Shown here: one piece after another, positions 1 to 7,352 of the stretch | Numbering within the stretch: position 1 is the stretch's first letter | How the letters are laid out: each line of letters begins with the position of its first letter | Origin: an uncultured Eubacteriales bacterium | Lineage (GTDB): Bacteria > Bacillota > Clostridia > Oscillospirales > Acutalibacteraceae | Assembly: GCA_934454655.1 (NCBI GenBank) | Contig: CAKSFK010000008.1 | Location: forward strand, 1-64,000 | Reading direction: 5' to 3' | DNA: 64,000 bases | Notes under the pieces: generated by a model | What the model was told of the DNA's origin: nothing | What the model saw: only the letters and a program-made list of their open reading frames with translations | Database searches by the model: none | Program-made: the position numbers and the translations under genes

Positions 1-64
1 TAGTCCAAATGAAAAAGAAAAAATGCGACCTTGAAAAGCCGCATAAACAAATGATTTTATAATT

Positions 65-113
65 AAAACACCATTGATCTTGAACTTAGGAGTTCATATT
101 TCAATGGTGTTTT
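65..113 (-). terminator. Terminator of the tRNA-Ser pair
   Basis: A 13-bp perfect stem (AAAACACCATTGA at 65-77 against TCAATGGTGTTTT at 101-113) with an inner TGAACT/AGTTCA stem lies 4 nt past the CCA end of the minus-strand tRNA-Ser(GCT). Read on the minus strand it ends in a TTTT run. This is a rho-independent terminator by structure. Confidence 0.75.
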
Positions 114-117
114 CAGA

Positions 118-211
118 TGGCGGAGTAGGAGAGACTCGAACTCTCGCGCCGGGGTTTAGCCGACCTACGCCCTTAGCAGGGGCGCCTCGTCACCAGCTTG
201 AGTACTACTCC
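118..211 (-). tRNA. tRNA-Ser (anticodon GCT)
   Basis: Minus-strand cloverleaf of 94 nt. The acceptor strands GGAGTAG (211-205) and CTACTCC (128-122) pair, followed by discriminator G and an encoded CCA (120-118). The anticodon loop reads CT-GCT-AA, and the T arm carries the TTCGA core. A long variable arm gives the class II shape expected of tRNA-Ser. It reads AGC/AGU codons. It lies 36 nt downstream of a second tRNA-Ser and probably shares its promoter. Confidence 0.95.
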
Positions 212-247
212 GAATAGACGATTTGTTTTAAAAATATTAAAGCAAAG

Positions 248-335
248 TGGCGGAGAGGATGGGATTCGAACCCATGTGCCTTGTGGGCAAACGGTTTTCA
301 AGACCGCCTCGTTATGACCGCTTCGATACCTCTCC
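248..335 (-). tRNA. tRNA-Ser (anticodon TGA)
   Basis: Minus-strand class II tRNA of 88 nt. It has a GGAGAGG acceptor start (335-329), matching CCTCTCC, an encoded CCA at 250-248, the anticodon loop CT-TGA-AA, a long variable arm and a GGTTCGAATCC T arm. It decodes UCN serine codons. It is first in a two-tRNA unit, with its promoter at 354-382. Confidence 0.95.
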
Positions 336-353
336 ATTATACGTTACCAAGAT

Positions 354-382
354 ATTTTAACACAGTTTAAATCAAAAGTCAA
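354..382 (-). promoter_or_regulatory. Sigma-A promoter of the tRNA-Ser pair
   Basis: On the minus strand TTGACT (382-377) and TAAAAT (359-354) are separated by exactly 17 bp. The -10 box ends 19 bp before the first base of tRNA-Ser(TGA). Confidence 0.75.
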
Positions 383-409
383 TAAAAATATACTGTTTAT
401 TTACATAAA

Positions 410-442
410 TTCACCGCCGCAGTATGACGCCGCAGCGGTGAA
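410..442 (-). terminator. Putative terminator of serC-serA
   Basis: Inverted repeat TTCACCGC (410-417)/GCGGTGAA (435-442), with further G-C pairing inside, starting 6 nt after the serA stop. The run after the stem is AT-rich but not a clean T tract, so efficiency is uncertain. Confidence 0.55.
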
Positions 443-447
443 AACAA

Positions 448-1608
448 TCAGATAACGCGAACACGGATAACGCCGTCTATCGCTTTGAGTTTTTCGCTCA
501 TAGCCTCGGTGTCGGTCTTGCCCACGTCAAGCATAGTGTAGGCGTAGTCCCCGCGTGATTTGTTGAGCAGGTTTTCAATGTTGACGTTATCGCTCGCAAA
601 AATTCCCGTTATTGCCGTTAACATATTCGGAATATTGCGGTGGATAACGCATATGCGGTGTTCGCCGCTGCGAGGCATTGTAATTTCGGGCAGATTTACC
701 GAGTTTACAATGTTTCCGTTTTCAATGTAATCAACAAGTTCCTTTGCTGCCATTCCCGCACAGTTGTCCTCGGATTCCGGGGTGGAAGCGCCGAGGTGAG
801 GAATTGCGATGACACCCTCTGTTCCGATAATTTCGTCGGACGGGAAGTCGGTCACATATGACGCAACCTTGCCCGATTCAAGCGCCGCAAGCAGTGCTGC
901 ACTGTCCACAAGGCCGCCGCGCGCAAAGTTGAGAATACGCACGCCGTCCTTCATTTTCGCAATTGCTTCGGCGTTTATAAGATTCTTTGTGCTGTCGGTA
1001 AGCGGAACGTGAACCGTGATATAGTCGCACTTTTCAAAAATTTCGTTAATATCAAAAATGTGAACCGTGTTGTGGGTAAGGTTCCACGCGGATTTTACCG
1101 AGAGGTACGGGTCGTATCCGCAAACCTTCATACCGAGTGCGTTGGCGGCGTTGGCAACCATAACGCCGATAGCGCCGAGCCCGATAACGCCGAGCGTTTT
1201 TCCCTTTATTTCGGGACCCGCAAAAGCACCCTTGCCTTTTTCAACCATTTTGCCGACTTCCGCACCGTTGCCCTTTAAGGTCTTTGCCCATTCAATGCCC
1301 GAAATTACACGGCGCGAGCCTATTAAAAGTCCTGCGATAACAAGCTCTTTAACGGCGTTGGCGTTAGCTCCCGGTGTGTTAAACACCACAATGCCGTTTT
1401 GCGAACAGCGGTCGATCGGAATATTGTTTGTGCCGGCTCCCGCCCTTGCAATCGCCTTAAGGGTTTTCGGGAACTCGGTTTCGTGAAGGGACGCGGAGCG
1501 GACTATCGCGCCGTCGGCATTCTCAACCTCGTCGCCCACGGTGTATTTATCGTCAAAAACCTCAAGTCCAGTTTTGGAGATTTTGTTATAGGTCTTAATT
1601 TTATACAT
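448..1608 (-). CDS. serA: D-3-phosphoglycerate dehydrogenase
   Basis: Oxidises 3-phosphoglycerate to 3-phosphohydroxypyruvate with NAD, the first step of serine synthesis in the cytoplasm. The 386-aa protein shows a substrate-binding fold, then an inserted NAD-binding Rossmann domain (GVIGLGAIG near residue 140), the ARGG and HLGAST motifs of D-2-hydroxyacid dehydrogenases, and a C-terminal ACT-like domain of about 70 residues (ICVIHRNIPNMLTAITGIF). The short form without the long regulatory insert is common in Firmicutes; the ACT domain suggests serine feedback, which is inferred. Its ATG shares one base with the serC stop (TAATG), so the pair is translationally coupled and driven from the promoter at 2762-2790. 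Confidence 0.93.
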   Translation of the reverse strand: MYKIKTYNKISKTGLEVFDDKYTVGDEVENADGAIVRSASLHETEFPKTLKAIARAGAGTNNIPIDRCSQNGIVVFNTPGANANAVKELVIAGLLIGSRRVISGIEWAKTLKGNGAEVGKMVEKGKGAFAGPEIKGKTLGVIGLGAIGVMVANAANALGMKVCGYDPYLSVKSAWNLTHNTVHIFDINEIFEKCDYITVHVPLTDSTKNLINAEAIAKMKDGVRILNFARGGLVDSAALLAALESGKVASYVTDFPSDEIIGTEGVIAIPHLGASTPESEDNCAGMAAKELVDYIENGNIVNSVNLPEITMPRSGEHRICVIHRNIPNMLTAITGIFASDNVNIENLLNKSRGDYAYTMLDVGKTDTEAMSEKLKAIDGVIRVRVI

Positions 1609-2690
1609 TACGCGTTCTCCTCTTCAAATTTCTTCATAAACTCAACAAGCTTTTTAACGCCCTCGGTCGGCATTGCGTTGTAGATAGACGCCCTCATTCC
1701 GCCCACGGTGCGGTGACCCTTAATGTTGACAAATCCCGCTTTCTTTGCCTCGGCAACAAATTTTGCGTCCAGCTCGTCGCTGCCGGTTATAAACGGAACG
1801 TTCATTATAGAGCGGTCCTCGGGAACAACCGTACCCTTGAACAGACGGCTTTCATCAAGGAAGTTATAAAGAATCGCCGCTTTTTCTTCGTTTATTTTCT
1901 TCATAGCCTCAAGTCCGCCCATTTTCTTAAGCCACTTAAAGGTGAGCCCCGCAATATATATCGCGTAGCACGGCGGTGTGTTGAACATTGAGCCGTTTTC
2001 GGCGTGGGTGGCGTAATTAAGCATTGTCGGCGTAATATCCATTGCGTTGCCGATAAGGTCCTTGCGGATAATTACAATGGTAACGCCCGCCGGGGCAACG
2101 TTCTTCTGCGCGCCGGCATACAAAACGCCGAACTTTGTAACGTCGATAGGCTCGGACAAAATGCAGCTTGAAATGTCCGCAACAAGCGGAATATCCCCCG
2201 TGTCGGGCAGTTCGTGATATTTTGTGCCGTAAATTGTGTTGTTCATACAAATGTGAACATAGTCGGCCTCGGGGTCAAAATCCTCGCGCTTGGTTTTGGG
2301 GATATAGGTGTAGGTCTTATCCGCGCTTGATGCCACAGCGCGCGCCTTTCCGTAACGCGCTGCCTCTTTGTAGGCCTTGTTTGCCCACTGACCTGTTATA
2401 ATGTAATCCGCCTTACCGTTTTTGTTCATAAGGTTAAGGGGAATCATTGCAAACTGGGTGGACGCGCCGCCCTGCAGGAACAGAACCTCGTAATTATCGG
2501 GGATGTTCATAAGCTCACGAAGGTTTGCTTCGGTTTCGTCAAAAATAGCCTGATATTCTTTTGAGCGGTGGGACATCTCCATAACCGACTGTCCCGTTTC
2601 TCCGTATTCCATCATTTCGTCCGCCGCGGTTCTAAGAACCTCCTCGGGCAGCATTGAAGGACCTGCGCTGAAATTGTAAACTCTTGCCAT
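1608..2690 (-). CDS. serC: Phosphoserine aminotransferase
   Basis: PLP enzyme that transaminates 3-phosphohydroxypyruvate with glutamate to O-phosphoserine, the second step of serine synthesis; it may also act in pyridoxal phosphate synthesis. At 360 aa it has the family length. It opens with RVYNFSAGPSMLPEEVL, carries FLQGGAS near residue 70 and the PLP-lysine region YAGAQKNVAPAG near residue 195, and ends with the GHRTVGGMRASIYNAMP segment typical of SerC. The start ATG follows GGTGATCT on the message. It is the promoter-proximal gene of serC-serA; no serB phosphatase is in the window. Confidence 0.95.
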   Translation of the reverse strand: MARVYNFSAGPSMLPEEVLRTAADEMMEYGETGQSVMEMSHRSKEYQAIFDETEANLRELMNIPDNYEVLFLQGGASTQFAMIPLNLMNKNGKADYIITGQWANKAYKEAARYGKARAVASSADKTYTYIPKTKREDFDPEADYVHICMNNTIYGTKYHELPDTGDIPLVADISSCILSEPIDVTKFGVLYAGAQKNVAPAGVTIVIIRKDLIGNAMDITPTMLNYATHAENGSMFNTPPCYAIYIAGLTFKWLKKMGGLEAMKKINEEKAAILYNFLDESRLFKGTVVPEDRSIMNVPFITGSDELDAKFVAEAKKAGFVNIKGHRTVGGMRASIYNAMPTEGVKKLVEFMKKFEEENA

Positions 2691-2761
2691 AATAGATCAC
2701 CGTTTCTTTTGTTTTAATAATTGTGCCGCAAAACACCGTTCCGGCACTTACAGTGTAGTAT

Positions 2762-2790
2762 ATTATATTCGCTGGAATTAATTTTGTCAA
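2762..2790 (-). promoter_or_regulatory. Sigma-A promoter of serC-serA
   Basis: Perfect consensus on the minus strand: TTGACA (2790-2785), 17-bp spacer, TATAAT (2767-2762). The leader to serC is about 65 nt and contains a GTGCCG/CGGCAC stem. No riboswitch or T-box consensus was recognised in it. Confidence 0.9.
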
Positions 2791-2879
2791 GCAGATTGTT
2801 AAAAAATAGACAAAGAATTTCAAAAAATTTCAATTTTACAGGAAAATTACGTTAATAATTTAACAATCTTTTGCCGTGG

Positions 2880-2908
2880 TTGACAAATTCAGCCGCGTGG
2901 GTCATAAT
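2880..2908 (+). promoter_or_regulatory. Sigma-A promoter of the GNAT gene
   Basis: TTGACA (2880-2885), 17-bp spacer, CATAAT (2903-2908), about 33 bp upstream of the TTG start. It diverges from the serC promoter. Confidence 0.8.
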
Positions 2909-2941
2909 ATACATTAATATATATTAAGGGGAAGAGCAAAA

Positions 2942-3487
2942 TTGCTGTATAACAAAACAATAACACTTAAAAACGGTGCGGAATGTGTTTTAAGAAACGG
3001 TACGGAAAGCGACGGCGGAGCGGTGCTTGAAAATTTTAATCTTACCCACGCCGAAACCGATTTTCTGCTTTCCTACCCCGATGAAAACAGCCTCACCGCG
3101 GAGGATGAAGCCGAATATTTAAGGAAAAAGGAAAAATCTCCCGATGAAATCGAAATTGTAGCCGTTGTGGGCGGCAAAATTGCGGGAACTGCCGGAATTG
3201 ACGCGGTGGGGGAAAAATACAAGCTTCGCCGCCGCGCGGAGTTCGGAGTATCCGTAGCAAAGGAATTTTGGGGGCTTGGCATCGGCCGCGCGCTGACCGC
3301 CGCCTGTATTGAATGCGCCAAAAGCGCGGGGTACGCCCAGCTGGAGCTTAATGTTGTGGCGGATAACAAATCGGCGGTTTCGCTTTACAAAAGCCTTGGA
3401 TTTACCGAATACGGCAGAAATCCGAAGGGGTTTGATTCACGCCTGTCGGGCTGGCAGGAACTTGTTTATATGCGGTTGGAACTTTAG
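2942..3487 (+). CDS. GNAT family N-acetyltransferase
   Basis: Small cytoplasmic acetyl-CoA-dependent acetyltransferase of 181 aa; the acceptor cannot be told from sequence. The acetyl-CoA pyrophosphate loop is seen at GLGIGRALT (about residue 110), followed by the ELNVVADNKSAVSLYKSLGF segment near residue 140 that is typical of the RimI/ribosomal-type GNAT fold. The start is TTG, placed 6-8 nt after an AAGGGGAAG ribosome binding site, with its own promoter upstream. It stands alone, divergent from serC. The stop abuts a tRNA T-arm-like sequence and a repeat region. Confidence 0.8.
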   Translation: MLYNKTITLKNGAECVLRNGTESDGGAVLENFNLTHAETDFLLSYPDENSLTAEDEAEYLRKKEKSPDEIEIVAVVGGKIAGTAGIDAVGEKYKLRRRAEFGVSVAKEFWGLGIGRALTAACIECAKSAGYAQLELNVVADNKSAVSLYKSLGFTEYGRNPKGFDSRLSGWQELVYMRLEL

Positions 3488-3512
3488 TGTGACAGGATTC
3501 GAACCTGTCGCG
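3488..3512 (-). other. tRNA T-arm-like fragment
   Basis: Read on the minus strand, the sequence GACAGG-TTCGAAT-CCTGTC forms a perfect T-stem and T-loop with the invariant TTCGA core. No acceptor, D or anticodon arm is present and no CCA follows, so this is at most a remnant of a tRNA 3' half. It directly follows the GNAT stop. A chance hairpin cannot be excluded. Confidence 0.4.
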
Positions 3513-3622
3513 CCTACGAAACAAAATTTTGCATAATACATTGCCTCAAAACTTGAAATACGGCAGTATTCCTGCGTTTAGTCGGCTTCGTCTTATGACA
3601 AAATTTTCAGTTTCGGTAGGTT
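3513..3622. repeat. Imperfect inverted-repeat element
   Basis: CCTACGAAAC...AAAATTTTGCATAA near 3514-3537 is matched in reverse complement by TTATGACAAAATTTT...GTTTCGGTAGG near 3593-3620, with a few single-base gaps. The roughly 110-bp unit contains no ORF. It lies between the tRNA-like fragment and a family A repeat. No second copy was found in the window, so calling it mobile is speculative. Confidence 0.4.
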
Positions 3623-3651
3623 AAAAGTTTCTGCCGCTTTAATTTTATTCG

Positions 3652-3763
3652 GCGAAGCGAGAAATTTGCAGCAAGGCTGACGCCTTGCAAAAATGAACGC
3701 AAAGCCGCAATCTAAAAGGCGGCGAGCGAAACAGCGGCAGGTTCGGATTATTATTGTTTGCCT
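3652..3763 (-). repeat. Family A repeat, copy 1 (one end)
   Basis: On the minus strand this matches the copy at 58076-58218: the terminal AGGCAAAC..ATAATCCGAACC at 3763-3740, then the CGCTCGCCGCCTTTT, TTGCGGCTTTGCGTTC and GCAAGGCGTCAGCCTTGC blocks in the same order. The middle and terminal bases have diverged (ATAATAATCC instead of GAGAATAATCC) and no second TTGCC end is evident, so it is probably a decayed copy. The 3488-3831 interval holds only this element, the inverted-repeat element and the tRNA-like fragment. Confidence 0.7.
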
Positions 3764-3831
3764 AATATTTATCGTTTCTTAACAATTTTTTTTGCGCGCT
3801 GAAATATAATATATTTAAAGGAGGAAGCTTT

Positions 3832-4236
3832 ATGGATTTCAGATATCGCCTTATGCGTTTTATGAGCGGAAGATACGGCGCGGACGAACTGTTTTTTATT
3901 TGCTTCGCCGTTTCGGTTGTTATTTCTCTTGTAAATATATTTGTGCGCTCGGTTTATCTTCAGCTGGCGGATTACGCCCTGCTTTTTTACGCGCTGTTCC
4001 GTGTTTTTTCACGCAATACCGAAAAGCGCCGCCGCGAAAACGCGTGGGTATTAAATATTATTAACTCCGTAAAACGCAAGAAAAATTTAAGGCAGCAACG
4101 CCGAAATGACAAATGCCATATTTATAAAAAATGCCCCGAATGCAAGGCGATTTTAAAACTGCCGCGCCGACCCGGCGTTCACAAAACCGTGTGCCCCAAA
4201 TGCGGAAAAGAATTTACCGTTAAGGTGAAAAAATAA
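3832..4236 (+). CDS. Small membrane protein with C-terminal zinc ribbon
   Basis: 134-aa protein of unknown function. Residues 18-55 are hydrophobic and read as two membrane segments (ELFFICFAVSVVISLVNIF and YLQLADYALLFYALF). A basic linker follows, then a zinc ribbon with two CxxC knuckles (CPEC near 102 and CPKC near 123). ATG follows a strong AGGAGG site, with a TATAAT at 3805-3810 upstream. The stop and the start of the next gene share one base (TAATG), implying coupled expression with the DUF2752 protein. The ribbon probably faces the cytoplasm; this is inferred. Confidence 0.75.
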   Translation: MDFRYRLMRFMSGRYGADELFFICFAVSVVISLVNIFVRSVYLQLADYALLFYALFRVFSRNTEKRRRENAWVLNIINSVKRKKNLRQQRRNDKCHIYKKCPECKAILKLPRRPGVHKTVCPKCGKEFTVKVKK

Positions 4237-4571
4237 TGACGGCAAGGCTTAAAAAACTGATTTCCGTTCACGCGGCGGCAGCCGCCGCCGTAACGCTTTA
4301 CGTTTTACTTCCCATAAAATGTCCCGTGAAATATTTTTTGGGCTTTAACTGCCCCACCTGCGGTATGACAAGGGCAATGCTATCGCTCCTTAAGGGCGAT
4401 ATAAAGGCGTATGCGGCGTATAATCCGGCGGCTTTGCCGTTTTTGGTGCTTTTGCTTTTTGCGTTTCACCGCCGCCTTTTGCCCGTCAGCCGCAAGGCGG
4501 GCAACATTATTGTTGCGACGGGCGCCGTTTGTGTGCTGATTGTATATATTTTAAGAACAATATTGGTGTAA
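4236..4571 (+). CDS. DUF2752 family membrane protein
   Basis: 111 aa with the DUF2752 signature: a first hydrophobic segment, then CPVKYFLGFNCPTCGMTRA near residues 29-48 and a second and third hydrophobic stretch. Members are small integral membrane proteins of unknown function; the CPxCG cysteines could bind metal or form a disulfide. It is coupled to the upstream zinc-ribbon gene by a one-base overlap. Confidence 0.8.
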   Translation: MTARLKKLISVHAAAAAAVTLYVLLPIKCPVKYFLGFNCPTCGMTRAMLSLLKGDIKAYAAYNPAALPFLVLLLFAFHRRLLPVSRKAGNIIVATGAVCVLIVYILRTILV

Positions 4572-4600
4572 TGTGATGTCAATTTCTTGTGAAATTTTTG

Positions 4601-4629
4601 TTGCATTTAAATACAATTAATAGTATAAT
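4601..4629 (+). promoter_or_regulatory. Sigma-A promoter of the TM2 gene
   Basis: TTGCAT (4601-4606), 17-bp spacer, TATAAT (4624-4629), 50 bp before the ATG at 4679. Confidence 0.8.
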
Positions 4630-4678
4630 TATTAAAGTGTAACACACTGAAAAATAATCATTTAAAGGGGATTTGATT

Positions 4679-5014
4679 ATGGATCAAAACAAGGTAGATA
4701 TGTATATTATGACCAACCAGAAGTATTTTCCGGCTGAGAAAATGATGTACATAAAGGAAAAATTGCTCGCAATGGACGAAAGTAAGTTTTCAATGATTTC
4801 CACCGTTGAACTTAAAGACCCTACGACAATTCTTTTAATTTCCATTTTCCTTGGAGCGCTGGGAATTGACCGCTTTATGCTGGGCGATACAGGAATGGGT
4901 ATTTTAAAGCTTTTAACAGGCGGTTGCTGCGGTATTCTTACAATTGTTGACTGGTTTACGGTTTCAAAAAAAGCAAAAGAAACCAACTTCAACAATATAA
5001 TGACGATGCTTTAA
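4679..5014 (+). CDS. TM2 domain-containing protein
   Basis: 111-aa membrane protein. The C-terminal half is a TM2 domain: two membrane segments joined by a short turn with GIDRFMLGDTGMGILKLLTGG and a final DWF motif. The N-terminal 45 residues are hydrophilic. The molecular role of bacterial TM2 proteins is unknown. The ATG at 4679 is preferred over the in-frame TTG at 4673 because it lies 8 nt from the AAAGGGG site at 4664-4670. It is monocistronic between its promoter and the hairpin at 5028-5060. Confidence 0.85.
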   Translation: MDQNKVDMYIMTNQKYFPAEKMMYIKEKLLAMDESKFSMISTVELKDPTTILLISIFLGALGIDRFMLGDTGMGILKLLTGGCCGILTIVDWFTVSKKAKETNFNNIMTML

Positions 5015-5027
5015 TTCCGAAAAGTGC

Positions 5028-5063
5028 GGGGCTGTTGCGTTAAAATAACGCAGCAGCCCCGTC
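5028..5063 (+). terminator. Rho-independent terminator after the TM2 gene
   Basis: 15-bp stem GGGGCTG(C)TTGCGTTA/TAACGCA(G)CAGCCCC at 5028-5042 and 5046-5060 with an AAA loop. The following sequence is only moderately T-rich. It sits 14 nt past the stop. Confidence 0.75.
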
Positions 5064-5083
5064 GAACTTTGTTTGTATTTGAA

Positions 5084-5593
5084 ATGGCTGTTATCACGAT
5101 TAAAAAATCAAAAAGAAAGACCCTGTCGCTTGAAGTAAAGGAGGACTGCACCGTTACGGTGCATGCCCCGCTTTACCTTTCCGACAGGGAAATCGACAAA
5201 TTTATTAAAGACCACAGCGCTTGGATAAGCGAAAAGCTGGAACTGCAAAAGAAAAGACTTGAGCGTTCACGCGAAATTGACGAACACAAACGTGAGCTGC
5301 ACCGCAGGGCGGAGCAAACTCTGCCCGTTCTTGTGAGCCGCTTTTCCGCGGTTACGGGGCTTGTCCCCGCATCGGTTAAAATAACCTCGGCAAAAACACG
5401 TTTCGGCTCCTGCAGCGGGAAAAACGCGGTCTGCTTTTCGTGGCGGCTTATGGCGTACCCTATGCCGGCAATAGAATACGTTGTTCTGCACGAGTTGGCG
5501 CACATAAGGCACCACAACCACTCGGCGGCGTTTTACGCGCTTATTGAAAAATATATGCCGGACTACAAGGAAAGACGGAAAATGCTTTCCTGA
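5084..5593 (+). CDS. YgjP-like (DUF45) metallopeptidase-type protein
   Basis: About 169 aa in the M48-like YgjP/DUF45 family, putative zinc metallopeptidases of unknown substrate. The zinc motif HELAHIRHHNHS lies near residue 137, with a further conserved FxxLIEKYMPDYKERRKxL tail; a TRFGSCS block precedes it, as in the family. The ATG at 5084 (MAVITIKK) is chosen; a longer in-frame GTG at 5024 would begin inside the preceding terminator stem. No strong ribosome binding site is visible, so the start is less certain than the family call. Confidence 0.8.
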   Translation: MAVITIKKSKRKTLSLEVKEDCTVTVHAPLYLSDREIDKFIKDHSAWISEKLELQKKRLERSREIDEHKRELHRRAEQTLPVLVSRFSAVTGLVPASVKITSAKTRFGSCSGKNAVCFSWRLMAYPMPAIEYVVLHELAHIRHHNHSAAFYALIEKYMPDYKERRKMLS

Positions 5594-5596
5594 ATA

Positions 5597-6469
5597 TTAC
5601 CTCTGCGTACCCAGAAAGAACACAGCAAGCGTTCCGGGACCCGAATGAGCGCCTATTACCGGACCTATCGCGTTGATTTGAATGTCCTTAGGCTTAAATT
5701 CCTTTTCCACCATTTTTTTAAGCGTAAGCGCGTCCTCTTCGCAGTCGCCGTGGCTTATAAACACCGTCTGTGCCGAGGGGTCAACGGCGCTTGCTTTCAT
5801 ATTTTCAAAAATCTTCTCAATGGACGCTTTTCTGCCGCGAACCTTGCCGACGTTTATAAGATGACCCTCATCGTCAACGTGCAAAATGGGTTTGATGTTA
5901 AGCAGTGAGCCCACAAGAGCGGTTGTGGCGGATACTCTGCCGCCGCGCTTCAGGTGATTAAGATCGTCCACTGTAAACCAGTGGCAAAGGTGCAGGCGGT
6001 TTTCAAGCACAAAATCCCTTGTCTGCTCAATGTCGGCGCCCTGTTTTTTCTTTTGCGCCGCAAGGTAAGCCAAAAGCCCCTCACCCATTGACGCGGCAAG
6101 GGTATCCACACAGAAAATTTTTCTTTCGGGATATTTTGCGGCAAGCTCCTCAGCCACAATCGTGCTTACGTGGTAGGTACTGCTGAGGCCTGAGGAAAAC
6201 CCGAGATACAGTACATCCTTGCCCTGATTTAATATTTCCTCAAACACGGCGGTGAATACATCCATATTTATCGCCGCGGTGGACGCGTTCTCGCCGCCGC
6301 GCAGCCTTGCGTAAAAATCCTTAGGAGTAATTTCCCTGTTGTCGGGGTAATTTTTATATTCCTTTCCGCCAAGGGTTAAGATCATCGGTATGACGGTAAG
6401 TTCGGATTTTTTCACAAGCCCTTCCGAAAGGTCACAGCACGAATCGGTGACAATTACATAATCATTCAT
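5597..6469 (-). CDS. DegV family fatty-acid-binding protein
   Basis: 290-aa cytoplasmic protein of the DegV family, whose members bind a fatty acid between two domains; FakB-type members deliver fatty acids to the kinase FakA. Visible marks are the N-terminal VTDSCCDLSEGLVKK, the LYLGFSSGLSSTY motif near residue 88 and the HGDCEEDA and IGPVIGAHSGPGTLAVFF motifs near the C-terminus. The ATG follows AAAGGAGGTTTAATAT. Its 3' end lies 4 bp from the convergent YgjP stop. No fakA homologue is in the window. Confidence 0.9.
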   Translation of the reverse strand: MNDYVIVTDSCCDLSEGLVKKSELTVIPMILTLGGKEYKNYPDNREITPKDFYARLRGGENASTAAINMDVFTAVFEEILNQGKDVLYLGFSSGLSSTYHVSTIVAEELAAKYPERKIFCVDTLAASMGEGLLAYLAAQKKKQGADIEQTRDFVLENRLHLCHWFTVDDLNHLKRGGRVSATTALVGSLLNIKPILHVDDEGHLINVGKVRGRKASIEKIFENMKASAVDPSAQTVFISHGDCEEDALTLKKMVEKEFKPKDIQINAIGPVIGAHSGPGTLAVFFLGTQR

Positions 6470-6797
6470 ATATTAAACCTCCTTTAGTGTTCATACAACA
6501 TTGTACCATTAATTAACGAAAAAATAAAGCTGTTTTTTACATAATTTTATGCAAAACGAAACGGGTCGAAAAAGGTCGAAAGATTTACATAATTTTTTAT
6601 TCATTTTATTTTGAATAATCATTTATGCAACTTATCAACATAGTTATCCACCGAAAAAAGCTTAAAAAGCCGAAAAAATCGTTCCGTTTGCACCGCATAT
6701 GTTAATATGTCGGTGGATAAGTTTAATAAACTTACAGGTTGTCCCGGTTAACATAACGCAATTTTTTGCAAAAATTTTCCTTCTCGGTTTTTAAAAA
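6470..6797. promoter_or_regulatory. AT-rich intergenic region with DnaA-box-like sites
   Basis: This 328-bp gap contains no gene. It carries TTATCAACA (6632-6640), TTATCCACC (6644-6652) and the inverted copy GGTGGATAA (6712-6720), each one mismatch from the TTATNCACA DnaA-box consensus. TTATCCACCG and CGGTGGATAA form a perfect 10-bp inverted pair 57 bp apart. An AT-rich tract lies beside them (6575-6630). The DegV promoter must also lie here; a TACAAT -10 candidate is near 6504-6509. Confidence 0.45.
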
Positions 6798-7163
6798 TCA
6801 CATCATTATATAAACAAGTGCAAACAACAGCTTTTTATCCGCCTTTTCGCTGAGCAGAATTAAAAGGAGCCCCGCGATAAGGGAAATATCCCCGTCCGTT
6901 TTAAGCTTATTGATAAACGGTATATCAAGCAGACTGCCGCCGCGCGTATCGGCGCGGCTCTCCCGCGCGGCGGGCGGCGGAGGCGGTGCGGACTTTTTTT
7001 CGGTTTCGGAATTTGCGCGGCTCTGCGGCGCGCCCTGCCCCGGCACTCTTACAAAGGGCGGCACGGGTGGCATATTGCGTCCTCCGCCGTTTGCCCTTGC
7101 GTTCATTTCACGCATTTGCTCCACAGCGTCCTGCTGTTGCTTTATAAATGTACTGTCGCTCAT
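6798..7163 (-). CDS. Uncharacterised small protein with Pro-rich linker
   Basis: 121 aa, not recognised. A charged N-terminal helix (QQQDAVEQMREMN) is followed by a low-complexity Gly/Pro/Ala/Ser linker to about residue 75 (including PPPPPAA). A conserved-looking C-terminal segment with a hydrophobic stretch (LIAGLLLILLSEKADKKLL) ends in ALVYIMM. The ATG lacks a strong upstream site (GGTGATTTT). It is last of three co-directional small genes that share the pattern of short helical segments plus flexible linker. Membrane or coat association is a guess. Confidence 0.6.
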   Translation of the reverse strand: MSDSTFIKQQQDAVEQMREMNARANGGGRNMPPVPPFVRVPGQGAPQSRANSETEKKSAPPPPPAARESRADTRGGSLLDIPFINKLKTDGDISLIAGLLLILLSEKADKKLLFALVYIMM

Positions 7164-7208
7164 AAAATCACCGCCCGAAAACAGGTTCGTTTGCTATAAT
7201 AATGCCTG

Positions 7209-7340
7209 CTGAACAATTCAAAAGTACCTTAACCCGAGCATGTTGGTGTAAACTCTTGAATTGTTCAGGTGCAAGGTTTTTGCGCAATTTTGCAAAAAAA
7301 CCTTGCACTTTAAAAAGAATCACATTTTGATTCTTTTTAA
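7209..7340. other. Three tandem perfect hairpins
   Basis: Three consecutive inverted repeats, each with an approximately 13-bp stem: CTGAACAATTCAA (7209-7221)/TTGAATTGTTCAG (7256-7268); GTGCAAGGTTTTT (7269-7281) with the matching AAAAACCTTGCAC ending at 7308; TTAAAAAGAATCA (7310-7322)/TGATTCTTTTTAA (7328-7340). They fill the gap between two minus-strand small genes. On the minus strand the second and third stems resemble terminators without a clean T tract. Confidence 0.6.
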
Positions 7341-7352
7341 AATCAGTAGACA

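Noticed and set aside
6470..6797. Replication origin suggested by DnaA-box-like sites and AT-rich DNA
   Set aside because: No dnaA, dnaN, rnpA or gidA-type genes are near, only three imperfect boxes are present, and most of the window is transcribed in one direction through this point without a clear strand switch.
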